This document shows positions 47,241 to 60,804 of a DNA stretch of 64,000 bases, in pieces. Under the pieces are notes generated by a model. The model saw nothing but the letters and a program-made list of their open reading frames with translations, was not told where the DNA came from and made no database searches. The number at the start of each line of letters is the position of its first letter. The first letter of the stretch is position 1. The position numbers and the translations under genes are program-made. The DNA is from Ophiodon elongatus (Eukaryota; Chordata; Actinopteri; Perciformes; Hexagrammidae), in the NCBI GenBank assembly GCA_016806645.1, contig JACSYO010000444.1, forward strand, positions 593,501 to 657,500, written 5' to 3'.

Positions 47241-48582
47241 TGTTGTGAAGCGAAGTGTTTCCCTTTCCTTCTCTGGTACTTTTCTTGTCCAGACGCAGAG
47301 AGAGGATGTGTGTTGCAGCCACAAAGGAAAAGACATTCAAGTCTATATCCTTCCACGGGTGTCAGTGGTGACAGAATCTAAAAGGAAAGAGGTCTTTGAA
47401 GTGAGCGGAGTAGTGATGCTGCAGCTTTGGTGGCGAGGTTTCTGACTGCATTCATGGACTCTGTGAGAATCTGTGTTTTTAAACCACGAGAGGACGGACT
47501 TCAGGCGAAGCTGCGTGGAAACTTAGTGCCATCTGGCTGTGAGCCGCCTCACTGCGAGGAGGGCTTCATCACAGATGTCCGTTTCATGTTCCATTATCGA
47601 AAGCTTTAATTGAATGATTTAATATGAACTTATTCAAGGTCTCCAGACACCAGATATGTTCAGCAGGCTAATCTCTTGCTAAACTCAACACAGCACAGGA
47701 GGATAAAGCACATTAATAATTGGCTTTAAGTCACAACGTAATGTAACAACATACTGCGTGTTGGAGTTATATGTCAAAGTGTGTTAGATACGACCACAAC
47801 TACCAGTTAATTGCATTGCTTCAACTGTTGATTACTTCTTTAGATTGATTAATTCATTTAGCCAATAAAATGTTTGAAAATAGTAAATGACTGTTGCAAA
47901 TTCCCAAAGCCCTGGTTGATTTCTTCAAATTGCTTATTTGTCCAACAACATTAGCAATTTACTGGTGTCTTGCTTTTGCTTTAAAAATGACTTAAGGGAT
48001 TCATTGTTGCTGATTCATTTTCTATTGATTGACCCAACAGCTTCTGCTTTCGTGTAAGATCTTCATGAATACACATTTTTTCCGAGCCGATCCATTTCTA
48101 GAACCGTCACTTTATTGCAATGCGAGCACTTATCTTTTAGTGAGTGCAAAGCATCTAAATAATCTCTCTTCATGCCCTATTTTTGTATTCTTTTTAATTG
48201 ATTGTTATTATTCTTTTACGTGGCTTTAGAAACTTATCCGACTTTGTTCAAAGACAGGTGGGTGTCATTTTGACATGTTGCACCTGTCTGCAGGTAAACT
48301 GGGGCAAGCGGAGCACGTTACAAAGCTTCTGGACCTGAAGTCGAGGGCATACATTGGGTTCACTCAGTTCACGGCAACTGCCGTCGACAGTCTGGATTAT
48401 GAGGATTTGTGTTTTGACAGGAAGCTCTTAAGAGCACCGAACAGCAGATGAAATCCATGTGGGAATCTGCAACACCTGACACCACAGCTAACACCAACAG
48501 CCTGCCACGGGCTCACACGCTTTCATCTCCATTCTTAGCACCGACGAACGTATAGACTGTTCATCTTCATTATCTGACTTCT
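47241..48582. other. Non-coding stretch downstream of pecam1
   Basis: No coding signal recognised. Confidence 0.5.
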
Positions 48583-48713
<131 letters not shown>

Positions 48714-51700
48714 GTGCCAGTTCACAGAACTGTCTGATCCCTCCTCCTCACCCACCTCTGAGCTTTGTTCACCGCTGCAGTTGAGCTTCACGAGTCTGTG
48801 CACAATATGTGACAGCGGCAGGGTGTGGGGACGATATTTCCAGGGGTTTGCACCATTCCCTCAGGCCTCCCCACGCTCTCACATGCAGAATGATACGTGT
48901 GCTTCTCGGCCTCTGTCGTGTCCTCGGAGGCATCTATGAATGGATACGACTTCAGATCCGTGCCAAAATGAAAACAAGGCTGCTACTGCTCTAGGAGGAA
49001 AGGGCCGCGTCTCAGTCGACTCATGGTTAATTAATCACATTACTGAACCAGTCGGCCTTGACAGGAGGGAACAGCATATTCTGAGGCACACAGGAGCTGA
49101 TGCTATGTGACAGGAGAGTAACTTATACGGTATCAAAGTTGTTCGAAAAGGAGTATAATTACAGAGAACAGCTTGCTTTGGTTTTATTTTTGGATGCATT
49201 TTAACCACAGGATATGGTTCAAACCAGTGTGTTTGCAACAGCTACTAAACTGTGTGTGAGACAGCCAGGGAAGTAGAGAGTGCTTTGAGGTCACACTCGT
49301 CTCAGACACCAAACACTGTGCCCAAGGATGGTGCTGTTCTGCCTTCAGATCATAACTGTCAGGAGTGAAGATGCTGGATTTACTGCTGTTCCCAAAGCTT
49401 CAATGAGTGAGGTCATGTGACCTGACACACCTTTCGGGTTCCTGTTACAAGCAGGCACGCACCACCAGAGTAACTCTGTCATATGATCAATGCTTATGGG
49501 GGCCAGTTGTGTGGTAAATTTTGTACATATGGTCAGGGTGATAGAAGGGTCTTAGAGAATCCAGCGTCTCCTCTTTATTACCACACGTACTCTGTCCGTG
49601 TCTCCGCCACGTAACCTGATCCAGCTCCTCCTCTATCTGGAGCACAACTCCTGAACTGCCATTGGCTGCTGTGCTAAAATTAGCATATTGACCCCTGTGA
49701 AATGCATTCTGGGAATATCCTGCCTTTGACTTGGCCTTATGGGGCCAGGGCTGTTGGTGGTCTGCAGATGCAGCAATGAGGTCATCGTGTAGACCTCATC
49801 TCTCCTGCTCCTGCAGAGGAACGTTTATGTTACAGAGGAGTTCTTAGCCACTATGGAATTATCCTAAGTTGATGCGGTTACATATTTCACATCATCATCA
49901 TTTTACATGAGTTGATTTAATTCCTGAAATGATTTTTCTTTCATGGGTTATATTTTGCACATCCTGCTTTTGTATTAATATGTTCTTGTCATCAAGATGC
50001 AGTTACAGTAGTTGTAATAGGAGTAAAGGCAGCAGTACATCCCACATTACTGCATGTATGGGCTGTCTTCATAAAGATTAGCCATATCATGTATAACTAA
50101 CTTTGCACCACAGAGATTCAAAGCAAATACATCACTATCTGCATCAACTCAAGTCAGGTTGTGCAGCATTATTTCTTAATTCCCTAATAACTGTAAAGGC
50201 AGAAAAAGAACAAATGATGGAGACAAATGAGTTGAGACGTGTTCAATTCAAAGTTTTTCAAACATTTTTATTCATATTCAATGCTCGTATTATGGGTATA
50301 TTTGAGGAATGGTTATAAGTCAAACTCGTAATCATTGTTTCTAATCTTCGCAATTTATTAGAGAATATTTGCTTTAAACTGTGAATCGATGCGTTATGCA
50401 AACCACGACCTCCATTCAATGTCAAGCCTTTCAAATAACTTTCAGTAAAATTAATTGGGAATCCACAGAGATATTTATCAAAAGGCTGGTATTTAATGGC
50501 TCATTTGTCTTCCTACATACCACTCACTGGTAGGAGGCTCATTAAAGAGTCGTGCTGGGATGTTAGAGATGAGTGCCTGCAGTAGCCCACAGTCTGTGTT
50601 TGAAACCTATTAAATAGTACATTGATATAACTGAAGAACAGTAATTATTCATGCAAGTTATATAAGTCAGGTGTTTGTATAATGCGGCAACAGTTTTCTG
50701 GTGGGAAAATGGTGCAAGTAAAGATCAAATAAGTAAAGCTTTGAAGCTGGTGTCACTTCTGGTGTCCCGACACTTTGTACGATTTTTTATTCTTGTCATT
50801 GACAAGCAGCAGCATGTCAGTGTGCTGTAGACTGCAAAGGCAGCACAGGCTTGTCATTATGTCAAATACTCTTTTGTCCTTCATATGTCGAGTAAAGGTT
50901 AGATTTAGTAAGTCCACCTGTTTGGTGTCCTCCGTCTTTAATTGCTTAAGCTCTCACAGATCCCGGACATTAATTCATCGTAACCTTGTGCAACCTGCCC
51001 AGAGCACACTGAGGGTTCACGTCCTCTTCTTCATTGACCACTGGCTGAAACACACTCCCTCATTGTGCAATCGAGCATCAACACATTAGGCGCACGTATG
51101 CACAACTTTTCACCTCTGACCTCCTTTTCCATAGATGCAGGTTTGGGGTAAGGTAACCCAATCCTCACACAAACAGTCAGCCTCCCCTCTGTACTAAGTC
51201 TGAGTCCTATTGCTCGCTGAGTCCCAGACAGCTGCTGTGCCTGTTTACTGCCTTTGCCTCTTTGCAGGGCAGCGCTCTTCATGCTCGGTTAATGTCAGCA
51301 GCAGTGTCTCCCAACGGGGACGCTTTTTTTCCCCCCATGTCCACTGGATGGCTTATAATTATTCTTAACAGTCTATAAAAGCTTTGAACCATCTCATGGG
51401 ACTGTTTATTCAAAGCTGTGCTGGAAGTCTTTTTTAATTCTGGGTTACATGGGTCACTGGAAAATATTAGAGTGTAAAGTGTTTATGAGGGGGTATGTAC
51501 AGTCGAGAGGCGCATGGGTTCAAAAGCTCTGCCCTCTCTTATGCCAACATTTATACACGGCCTGAGCAGTTATATTTCTCTTGGAATGAAAAACAAATTT
51601 ACACTTCTCCGGCAGCCAGACAACAGAGTTCATTCACCCCCACCAGTCTGCACCTGTTATCTACGTGATAGCTGTGATATTAATAATTTCAAACATTTTT

Positions 51701-52827
51701 AATATCTACATTTGACCTGACACCCAGATGAATTTAACAGAGGTTTATGTTTTATTTGAGAATATGTACATAGAATTTAATACAATCATATAGCTGCTGT
51801 CTGATGTAACCACTGTAACTGCTCTCCACAGGAATAGAAACAAGTCTGTAAAGCCACTTTCCCCCAGGACAAAAAAAACACTCTGATTCTGCAGGTAATT
51901 ATGTGGCTGTCCTGAATAAAACTGACTTTAAGCTTTAATGGGTCTCTAAAGTCTGCAGCGCTCAAACTAAATCTTAATCTGGGTGCTGAGACCAGAAAAG
52001 GCTTGAACATGTATATTATTTGAATATCATGGGGTTACAAAAATATCCATTCATTCAGTTTAGTAATAAATATGGAGCAATTCCCATGGAAACTATGTGC
52101 TCATGACTCGGGGGTTCAACAGGTTAAGACTCTCGAGGCATGAGAACCATGAGGGACATGCAGCGTATTTTAGGACCAGGAGGCAGTTGGACAGTTTCAA
52201 CAGCAAATGGCTCAATCTGCTTTTGGTTGGCTTGTCTACTGCGCTCACTTGGCTCTGTGTGGGCACTCTTCCTTTTGGGAATTCACCTCATGCCAACTGA
52301 TCTTGTAGTCTACACGAGGATCCACGAAGAACATATTGCTCAATAAATATGCTTTTGCTGTGTTAGCGGCTCTTTCATTTACATGACAACGCAAATATTA
52401 GAGGAAGAATTTATTTGCTTTTCTCAAATACACTATCTTAGAGTCCCTGGTGTCTGTTATGTTATTTGTTTTCTTCCAAGATAATATAAAAAAAGTAATG
52501 CTTCTTATATACGAAGCATTATTATTGATTTGTGCTCAAACATTACATACTGTAACCTTAATATTTTCATTATGTTGTTGTTGTATCAGTTGGAAGTTAA
52601 ACTATATAAGTCACCTGGTGTAGCTTCAGTATGCTGACTTCACAATTGGTAATAAACAGAAGGCCATTAAGAATATGATGACAAAGAACTCCCAGCTGCA
52701 TCTAATGTTTATAATATTGATTTCCATTTCTTCCATGAGGGTGGAAAGTTGTACAGATACAATCCAAGATCTTCTATTAAAGATCTGTTGCGAATCTAAT
52801 TATTGTGATTTCTAATAGCTATTAGGT
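48714..52827. other. Non-coding stretch
   Basis: No exons, RNA genes or clear repeats recognised on either strand. Confidence 0.5.
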
Positions 52828-53410
52828 GACCTCTGGTTCGAAACGTGAAGCCAATGCTGAAGTACCTTAAACTTGCTTTCTTTCTAATATAATTCTTAAA
52901 TGCTAGTTTCAAGTCAATACAGCATGATGTTCATTTAGCAAATTAAGGTCCCATTTGGAGTAAAGTAGACCATAAAGCAGGGTATGCTTTAGGGCGTGGC
53001 TATCTTGTGATTGACAAATCGCTACCATGGCGACATGTCAATTAGAGGAGAAAAATGTCTTGTTTGTTTGGTTGTCCATAAAGACACTCAGGAGTTGGCT
53101 CTTAATTTTTTCAGGTTTGTTAATTTTGTTTTAAGCATCGCTCCAAAATTAGCATCCCAATTGATATTACAGTTAATGTAAATCACGGATGCACCTTGCT
53201 AACCGAGTTAGCTAGTGCTAGCATTAGCTGGTAACTTAGCATTGGCTATGTTAACGTTGCCCTGCCGGGCCTCGCTCCTCACCAGCTCCCCCCTCTGTTC
53301 CAAATATGATCCCTTCTGGCTCCAAAAAATAAGATGGTGACGGCCAAAATTGAAAATGTGGACGGCCAAAATGCCAAACTTGAGGCTCAAACTGGTCCAC
53401 AAACTGTTCG
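52828..53410 (+). repeat. Percomorph SINE-like repeat, longest copy in the window
   Basis: CGAAACGTGAAGCCAATGCT, CTAGTTTCAAGTCAATACAG, GACCATAAAGCAGGGTATGC, TTTAGGGCGTGGCTATCTTG and, towards the end, GGCCAAAATGCCAAACTTGA. Same family as 7556-7800 and the tail at 3131-3170. Confidence 0.7.
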
Positions 53411-56400
53411 GCGAGACTGAATATCAGGGTAATTTCAACTTTGAGTTTCTACAGATGGCTCCATCTCCACAGCATCACGACTTCTCTCTTTGTCGCTGAA
53501 TGACAGACTGGCTCCTGATTTAGATTCCAGCCCCTTTTTCTCAGCGCACTGGTTTGAGAAGATGGGACCAGAACAGGTGATGTTTTAGTAAAGGTTTTTG
53601 TAGACGGTCTGAGTTTTCTAGACACCCTGTGCCTTACTTCTATTTAACATTCCTGCTAAGAGTTCTAACAAAGCTGTGAAGCTGTTTGTTTATGCATATG
53701 ATTATTCAAACGCATGACTTGTATTACACTGACCGTTTTAGACAACAATGTTTATGAGGATGGCAGCCTGCATTCATAACATGCTATACACAGACAGGAT
53801 GATTTACCGCTCTTATTTTTAGGTAATGTAATCACCAACCTGCCTCCTACCTGCATCACGTGAGTCAGTTGGGTGTTATGCATAGCCGGCTTTTTTGTAA
53901 CATGTATCGCCCAGTGATAAGCCTCCGTGACAAGTTGCCATTAAAGTTGTCATTCATTTGGCTTCAGCTGCATGTGTCCTGAACTCTTTGTCCCTGAATA
54001 CTTGGCCGCATGGGGCCGAGAAACTGTCGTAAAGTGATGCAAATGGCTCACTGGTGGCACCAATTGACAGATTGTTTCCACAATTTTGTTGATAATAAGC
54101 CAGAAAATGTCATTTGAGTTCCGGTTGTCTTTGACCTAAAAGATTCAGCTCCACGAAAAACTTTCTGTGAATGAATTTTAAATGTTGGTGTCTAAATCCA
54201 AAACAACAAGAAGCTAGTGCCATAAAATTTAAATAATATCACGACTAGAATCTCAGATATCAATAGTGATGCGTGTTATAATGAATAGCAGCTAATGTAT
54301 CATGTAGGGCGAATGCATCATTGATAGGCTGCTTGTGATGGAGCTTGTTTGTAGCAGAAACTAGACCAGCACAGACAATCTGAGATGGTTGAAAGATTAA
54401 TGTTGTTGATGTTCCTGTTGGAGCGAAGTACCACATTATGCATTTATTTTATTGAAAAATGTATTTAGAAAATCTGTCCCATCTAAATTTTTTATTGTTC
54501 ATTTTAGTCTTTTGATAAAATGAAGGGCATAATATTTTAATGACCAGAGAAAAATATCATATGATACATATCCTATGAGGATAATCAGGAACAGGAAAAA
54601 ATAAATAAGTAAATACAATATAATAAAACAATAATAATAAAAATGCAATACAATAAAATAGATAAATAAGAGATAAATTGCAATGAAACAGAAATCAATA
54701 TTTTTAAAGAAAGTTGTATAAGTAGTGGTAGATTAAGATTTTACTTACACAGGGCTGCAGCTATCATTAAGGACGATGAGGTCATGTCCTCTCTATTTTT
54801 CATTTTATTCTCAGGGAATGTGAGGTTTTTAAAAAGCCTGTGGGGAGTTTACATTCTGCCATTAAAAATTAACACATGGTGGATTTTTTATGAGCTGATT
54901 CCTGCACTTTCTGGTCTCAGTATACTTAAATCTGACTTATTTCAGGCCAACAGGAGATATAGTGAGACTTTGAGTTCTTGCAGTCTAAAGAGAGCTTAGC
55001 AACATAATCTAAATGCGTTATATGTAAGGAATAAAACAGACAATATAACTAAACAGGTACCTGAGGAAATATAAACTATTAACATTTTCGAAATGCACAT
55101 TTTATTGTTGGTGTCTGGTCAAAATCACACAATAACAACAGCCAATGGATTCCCGACTAGAGTGAGAGTGTTGCCTCCCCGAGCCTCTGATCACAAAGTT
55201 ATGGTTGCGTTAAAGCGTTTAATGAAGCAAACATCCTTGAAATCCTGACTTGGGACCTTGTTGTCTAACTAAAAGTCACACTGAGAAAGCTGATGACACC
55301 ACGTAGACGTGTGACTCCATCCCTGTTCTGTCAATGATTGTTGTGGCTAATATTGTCTTTGGCGACGCTCCACACACCTGGATGTTTTCAACTCTGACTT
55401 CTTGGTAATTTGACAGATCATAAGGGCAGCCTGGGACTATGTATAGCAAGAAGCTGTAACGCCAGAGACCTCTCTCTGGCATTTGTCCAAGTGCGGGCAT
55501 AACACCAGGCTGCAACAGACAAACAGTTGTCACATGCTGAGGTTCTCTTTTCTCCTGGTGAGAAAGTCTCTGTGGAGAGGAGTGAAGTGAAGCTGGAGGG
55601 AGTATTGCATCTGCACCCCCACAATACCATATAAGAGACCTTGAAACCTAATAGCTGTTGTGAAAAGTCTCTTCCTCGAGCTGTGCACATTCATGTACTC
55701 TCACTTCAATTTGTCTTTAATTTGTTTGGAGACCAGCAGTGCAGGGAGGTGACGGATAATAATTTGTTTTGGCATTTAGAACTGGGAACAATTCTTACCA
55801 TAGCAGAAATGTATTGAACATTTCCTGTTGGGATAATCTGAGTCATGTGATCTCCCTCCTCTGGTTGTGCATGATATTGTGAAAGTCCTTTGTGTTCTCA
55901 GTTCTTTCTGCAGTCACACAACTGGTTTATAACAAAGGTGAGCAGGTAACCTGAAGTGATAATTCATATGAATAAAATGTATAGTAATGTGGAATATACT
56001 GCAATGCATTAAAGTAGGTGCTCATTACAACAGTTGACATCCATTTCTGGAGCAAGGTCCCATCTTAAGGAGTTGGAGTTGTGGTCAGAAACACAAACCT
56101 GAGGGTGGCGGTGAAGCTATTTCCTCTGTTACATTGGCAGCATCTGTGAAATGCCCAAGACCTCTTCCAAAGGATTAGTGAACCAGTTAAAACCAGCACT
56201 GCCCGTCATAGAAGTCTGTCCAGTTAAGGGACAGCTGGAGCCACCAGCACAACGTCACACAGCACCATTAACACGTACTGCACGACACTCACGGATAAAA
56301 ACATGTGTTATTTTACATTTTGAATGTTACATTTAAAAAATCAGAAGAGCAACACAATTTCTGTTTCAGAGATGTTACAACCCGGTTCAAAGGCAACATT

Positions 56401-57060
56401 TTTGCTCTATTTGCGTCAATGTTATTTAGGCAGTCAAAAGTTCAGTGTTGTAAATAGCTACCTTTCTGGCAACCGTGTGACTTTTCATCGGCATCTGAAG
56501 GGAGAGGTTACATTTAGGGGCTTCATGACTACACTCCCATACATAACCTCCTTAGTAAAAAAAGTTTATGGTGTATCTAGTTATGATGCAAAGAGCAGCC
56601 ATGAAGTGTCCCATGACGGACCTGCGGGTCAACGGAGAACACGAAAAGAAACATGGAGAAACATGGAGAAACATTACTCAAAGATATCCACTTAATTCTA
56701 AAAGTTAAATAAAAGTGTTTTTCAAATCAACTTCTTATGACTCTGGTCTACTATGGTAATATTGCACCATCAGGTATGACGTAAGCAGACAAATCAACAA
56801 CACATGCCTCAAATTAAACCACGTGCTATTGCTGTTTGCTGTTGTTTATATGTCCTGCAAAACCTCTCTGACATTAATACAACCAAAACAATGTCATTCA
56901 CTGAAAATTGGCATATGCTGTACAACTGCTTCTAATGACCCCAAAAAAAGTAAATAACATTGGAGTTATAGTCTCCCTCTTCTGTCAATGTATATCTGAT
57001 ATCAATCATGTTTGTTTATGTGGGAAGATGTAGATATTAAGCAAGACTCAGAGGGAACAT
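53411..57060. other. Non-coding stretch upstream of ppp1r27
   Basis: AT-rich, with an A/T-simple stretch near 54590-54680 and a short tandem (GGAGAAACAT) near 56653. No gene recognised. Confidence 0.5.
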
Positions 57061-57093
57061 TTTGGTTGTTTTTTATGAGGGGTGGGTGCCGTG

Positions 57094-57230
57094 CATGTGA
57101 CTGTACGATGGGTGGAGCCGAACAGTGGCCACTCATTTCTAAGCTGAAGTCACTGGATATTAGGCCCTAAAATAGCCCGACAGAGGGTATAAAGGGGTCC
57201 TCTCCCACTTTCCCCATCAGACGACAGTTC
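57094..57230 (+). promoter_or_regulatory. ppp1r27: TATA-type promoter of ppp1r27 with muscle-like motifs
   Basis: TATAAAG at 57188-57194 places a start near 57220. Upstream, CCTAAAATAG (about 57163-57172) is one base from a CArG box and close to a MEF2 site, and CATGTG at 57094-57099 is an E-box. The set suits a muscle gene, which agrees with mammalian expression of this gene; binding is inferred only. Confidence 0.6.
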
Positions 57231-57580
57231 TGTGCAACAGCAAACACACTGTGCAAAAGATCAATTCGATTTCAGCCGGGAGAACTTCACAGCAGGCGAG
57301 AAAAAGAGGACTGTACAAGCTAAAGAAGGGGATTGGATCACAGTGAAACACAGGATTTGAGAAGTGTTTGTAATCTGCAGAAACAGCAGGAGATCCTCTA
57401 GCTGGGAACCAGAGGGGTACGAAGCAAGCGAGGAGAGGACAAAAAGGACACAGAGCAAAGGATACTGCTCTTTCATTTGGATTGGTGTGTTCTCTTGGGT
57501 TTCTCACTTCCCTCCTCCCGGGCTGCCAGCAGAGGGGGAGGCAGAGTCGCAACCCCCCCCCCCACCTCCCCCCCGCAGGG
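57220..57580 (+). other. ppp1r27: Probable 5' UTR of ppp1r27
   Basis: Between the TATA box and the ATG. It ends in a C-rich tract with CCCGCAG three bases before the ATG, which looks like a splice acceptor, so a 5' UTR intron is possible; no convincing donor was chosen. Confidence 0.45.
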
Positions 57581-59087
57581 ATGAAGTACAACTACCATGT
57601 GCCGGTGTCAACGTACACACGAAGCTCGCTGTACACGCCGGCATACCACACACCTACCCACTACACAACCTCACATTACACCCCAACTACACCGCACTAC
57701 ACATCCGCATACACCTCTCCAACAAAGTACACCCCGACACAGTACAGCACGACACATTACACCCCGTCACAATACACACCCACCTACAAGGCCGCATCGA
57801 CATACATCCCCTCGTACAGCAAAGGGTCGCGGTACAGTGCAACACGTCGCACACAAGCACAGGAAAGCCCTGCACCTGTGATACCTGTCGCGCCTGCAAA
57901 GAGAACTGTGCACTTCCCCAATGACATCATCTTCCAGGATATTGTTCGACGAGGAGATTTGGAGCAAATCGGTCGGTTCATGAGAGCGAGGAAGGTTCGT
58001 GTGGATACACTCTTCCACTCAGGTATGTCTCCACAACTTTTCCTTTCTTGTTACATTGTCCAGAATTTTTTCTTTTCTTTTCTTTGACTTTATAAATAAT
58101 ACCAGCCGATAAGGAACTGACTGCATTGCTGCAGCCGAGGACTGACTTAGTCTCATGTGCAGGTATGGCAGCGCTTCATGAAGCCGTGCTCACAGGAAAC
58201 CTGGAGGTGGTGAAGTTGCTGGTGAAATATGGCGCTGATGTTCACCAGAGAGACGAAGATGGCTGGACGCCACTTCACATGGCCTGCAGCGACGGCTACC
58301 CGGAAATTGCAAGGTGACCTTTTGACCTTTTAGTCTTGTCTGATCTTGCTTCCCCTTTTTCAGCAAACTGATCGCATAGAATGAAACATGAACGACTTCA
58401 TCAGCTGCTGTTGATTTCTCAAAATCTAAATAAATTGTCTTTAATTATTATATTGAACAGATAACGTCATTTAAAACCACGAGAAATACGAATGCTTCAA
58501 ATATCCCTCATAGATTAAGAAGTCACATGATCGCAATTACCTTACTGAAACTAAGTTTATCCGGATATGACGCTAGTAGCTTGACTGAACATTAACAACA
58601 GGGAATAAAAAACACATTTGAAACAGTGACAGCCTTCATCACAATATACAAAACATTGTTTTTTGACATTAAGCAAGCCCAGGAATCAAAAGAGAGGATA
58701 ATCATTGAATAGGAGGAAATTTAAATGTCAAAATATAAGGGAGGATGTTTGTGGTGAATTATATCCATAAGAAGACATTTTGGAACTGATCCTCAAAACA
58801 TGAAGCTTCAATACAAACATCACTGAACTTTGACAGTTCCAGTTATTATGAGCCATTGAAGAAAATCTGCCGCAGTAATAATAAACTATTCTTTGTTTTT
58901 TATATATATATATATATATATCTGAGAACCTCTGGTTAACAACGCTGTGCTTCATTCTCCACTCAGTTATCTGATGTCGGTGGGCGCCAGCACAGAGGCA
59001 GAGAACGAAAGTGGAGAAAAGCCTGCAGACCTCATCGACCCAGACTGCAAAGAGCTGGTCAAACTGTTCGAGGTGGGCTGCGTGTGA
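57581..59087 (+). CDS. ppp1r27: Protein phosphatase 1 regulatory subunit 27 (ankyrin repeat protein)
   Basis: Binds and inhibits PP1 catalytic subunit; in mammals also called DYSFIP1 (dysferlin-interacting, muscle). Exons 57581-58022, 58163-58313 and 58967-59087, all GT-AG, give 237 residues against about 154 in human. Residues 1-85 are a Y/T/S/P-rich low-complexity extension with units like HYTPS and QYTPT. Residues 108-112 (RTVHF, then PNDIIF) are an RVxF-type PP1-docking motif at the place where the human protein has its own. Ankyrin repeats follow: GMAALHEAV, LVKYGADVHQRD, GWTPLHMACSDGYPEIA, then PADLIDPDCKELVKLFE near the C-terminus. The start is the first in-frame ATG; the in-frame upstream stretch has no ATG. 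Orthology is strong from the ankyrin part; the N-terminal extension is not in the human protein as I recall it. Confidence 0.93.
58900..58921 (+). repeat. (TA)n microsatellite in ppp1r27 intron 2
   Basis: About ten TA units some 45 bases before the exon 3 acceptor. Confidence 0.9.
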
Positions 59088-59824
59088 TCGGGCACCAAAT
59101 GGATCCAAGACGGAGCAGCAACCAAGACAGAATGCTGAGCAGCCACTTGGAAGAGAAAGAAAAGCATATTGAACAGTAATAAACAGTGCAATACAAGAGA
59201 AACTTGTAACGGGGTGGAAGAACATAATCCGGGGTTAGAGCCGTGTAATGACCCTGTAATGCAAGATGGTGGTTCTGTGTGTAAGTTTCAAAAGTTATTT
59301 TTTATGACGCAGCCTTAAAGCAATACGCTATGAGGCTGCATTTCTCTTTCTGGTGGTTTATTTTACTTTATTTTGCGTTTTTGTCATATACTGCATATAC
59401 ATATATATTGATTTCTAAAAGAAATAAGATTAAGCTATATCCTCATGAGCATTTTGGTATTTTAAGTAGCTGGTAGCGCCCTGCAGACTGTATTTTTCCA
59501 AACAATTATTATTATGCATATTGAATTTACAACACAGAATTTTGTTCTGAGATGTTTGTATTTTATAGACTGAGTTATCTATCCTCGCTGCTGGGCAGAA
59601 AGAGGATCAGCCAAATTAATAATTGATACTTCATTGACGGTCATAAATTAAAAAATGATAATAAAAATAAATGTTTAAACGTCAAGTTTATGCTGTTTAA
59701 GCACTTTTACTGCTGCAGTATTTCCCCTGGTGTATTGCTGTTGTTTTCTGTCGTAGAAATACGAATGCGAGCAAGGAAAGTCTTATAATTTTCTCCTCAA
59801 TAATTATTTTTGTACCTTTTCATA

Positions 59825-59834
59825 AATAAATAAA
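59825..59834 (+). terminator. ppp1r27: Distal polyadenylation signal of ppp1r27
   Basis: Overlapping AATAAA pair about 740 bases after the stop. Earlier AATAAA copies at 59178-59183, 59660-59665 and 59666-59671 are alternatives, so the 3' UTR length is uncertain. Confidence 0.5.
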
Positions 59835-60214
59835 CCTTTTATAAATATGGTTGAGTTGCTGTTGTGTAGTCTGTATGATAAAAAAATGAATATGTCACAA
59901 GAACTAGAAAGAACACACCGATATTTTCATCACGATGTCTTCAGGCTATAGCTTTTCGACCATCCTCTTTGTGTAAAGCATCTTTACAATGGTACAAGAT
60001 TACAGCGGATACATGTGACCTCAACTTTTGCCAGGTTTTGCTGTAAATGATGGCAAAATATATGCTGATATTCCAGGTTTGGCATCCTAACATGAATGTA
60101 GAATGGTAATACACTAGCAACAATGAAAAAAATAACTGCCATGTTATATTTTTATGAAAGAAGTGGAAAAAAGTAAGTGCAAAGACATACATTATTATTG
60201 TTGTGTTTTTTATC

Positions 60215-60216
<2 letters not shown>

Positions 60217-60247
<31 letters not shown>
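60217..60247 (+). repeat. (TA)n microsatellite
   Basis: About 15 TA units between ppp1r27 and mcrip1. Confidence 0.9.
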
Positions 60248-60251
<4 letters not shown>

Positions 60252-60364
60252 TTATTTTTTTTATATACATTTATATTTATATTTGTACATAGTAGTTCTA
60301 CTTTATTGTCTTGGTTTTGTTTTTTTGTTGTTTATTTTGTCTATTTCTGTGTATGTAGGTTGAG

Positions 60365-60445
60365 AGCAATGGGAAATCCAGAGTCAAATTCCTTGTATGG
60401 GTACGCATACATGGCCAATAAAGCTGATTCTGATTCTGATTATAA
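60365..60445 (+). repeat. LINE-type 3' tail ending in (GATTCT)n
   Basis: AATTCCTTGTATGGGTACGC, then ATGGCCAATAAAGCTGATTC and further TGATTCTGATT, is a common fish retroelement tail that terminates in GATTCT units. Confidence 0.65.
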
Positions 60446-60455
60446 ATCAACTAGT

Positions 60456-60550
60456 GTATTATTATTATTATTATTATGATCATCTTTATTATGATTATTA
60501 TTATTATTATTATTATCATTATTATCAGCATGATTATTATTATTATTATT

Positions 60551-60630
<80 letters not shown>

Positions 60631-60772
60631 CATTATTAGTATTATTATCATTATTACTATCATTATTGTTATTATTATTATTATCATTATTATTATTATT
60701 ATTATTACCATTATTATTATTATCATCATTATTATCCTAATATTATTATTATCATTATTATTATTATTGTGT
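60456..60772 (+). repeat. (ATT/ATC)n trinucleotide tract, about 315 bp
   Basis: Imperfect TTA and TCA trinucleotides with a pure TCA core at about 60551-60602. It ends about 40 bases before the ETS motif of the mcrip1 promoter region. Poly-Ile, poly-His and poly-Tyr open frames here are artefacts. Confidence 0.97.
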
Positions 60773-60804
60773 GTAATATCACACGTATTACGTCGCCGTG
60801 AAAG

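Noticed and set aside
57364..57924. 186-codon plus-strand open frame overlapping ppp1r27 exon 1
   Set aside because: Different frame from the ankyrin protein, no splice partner, no recognisable domain; shadow of the 5' UTR and Y/T-rich exon.
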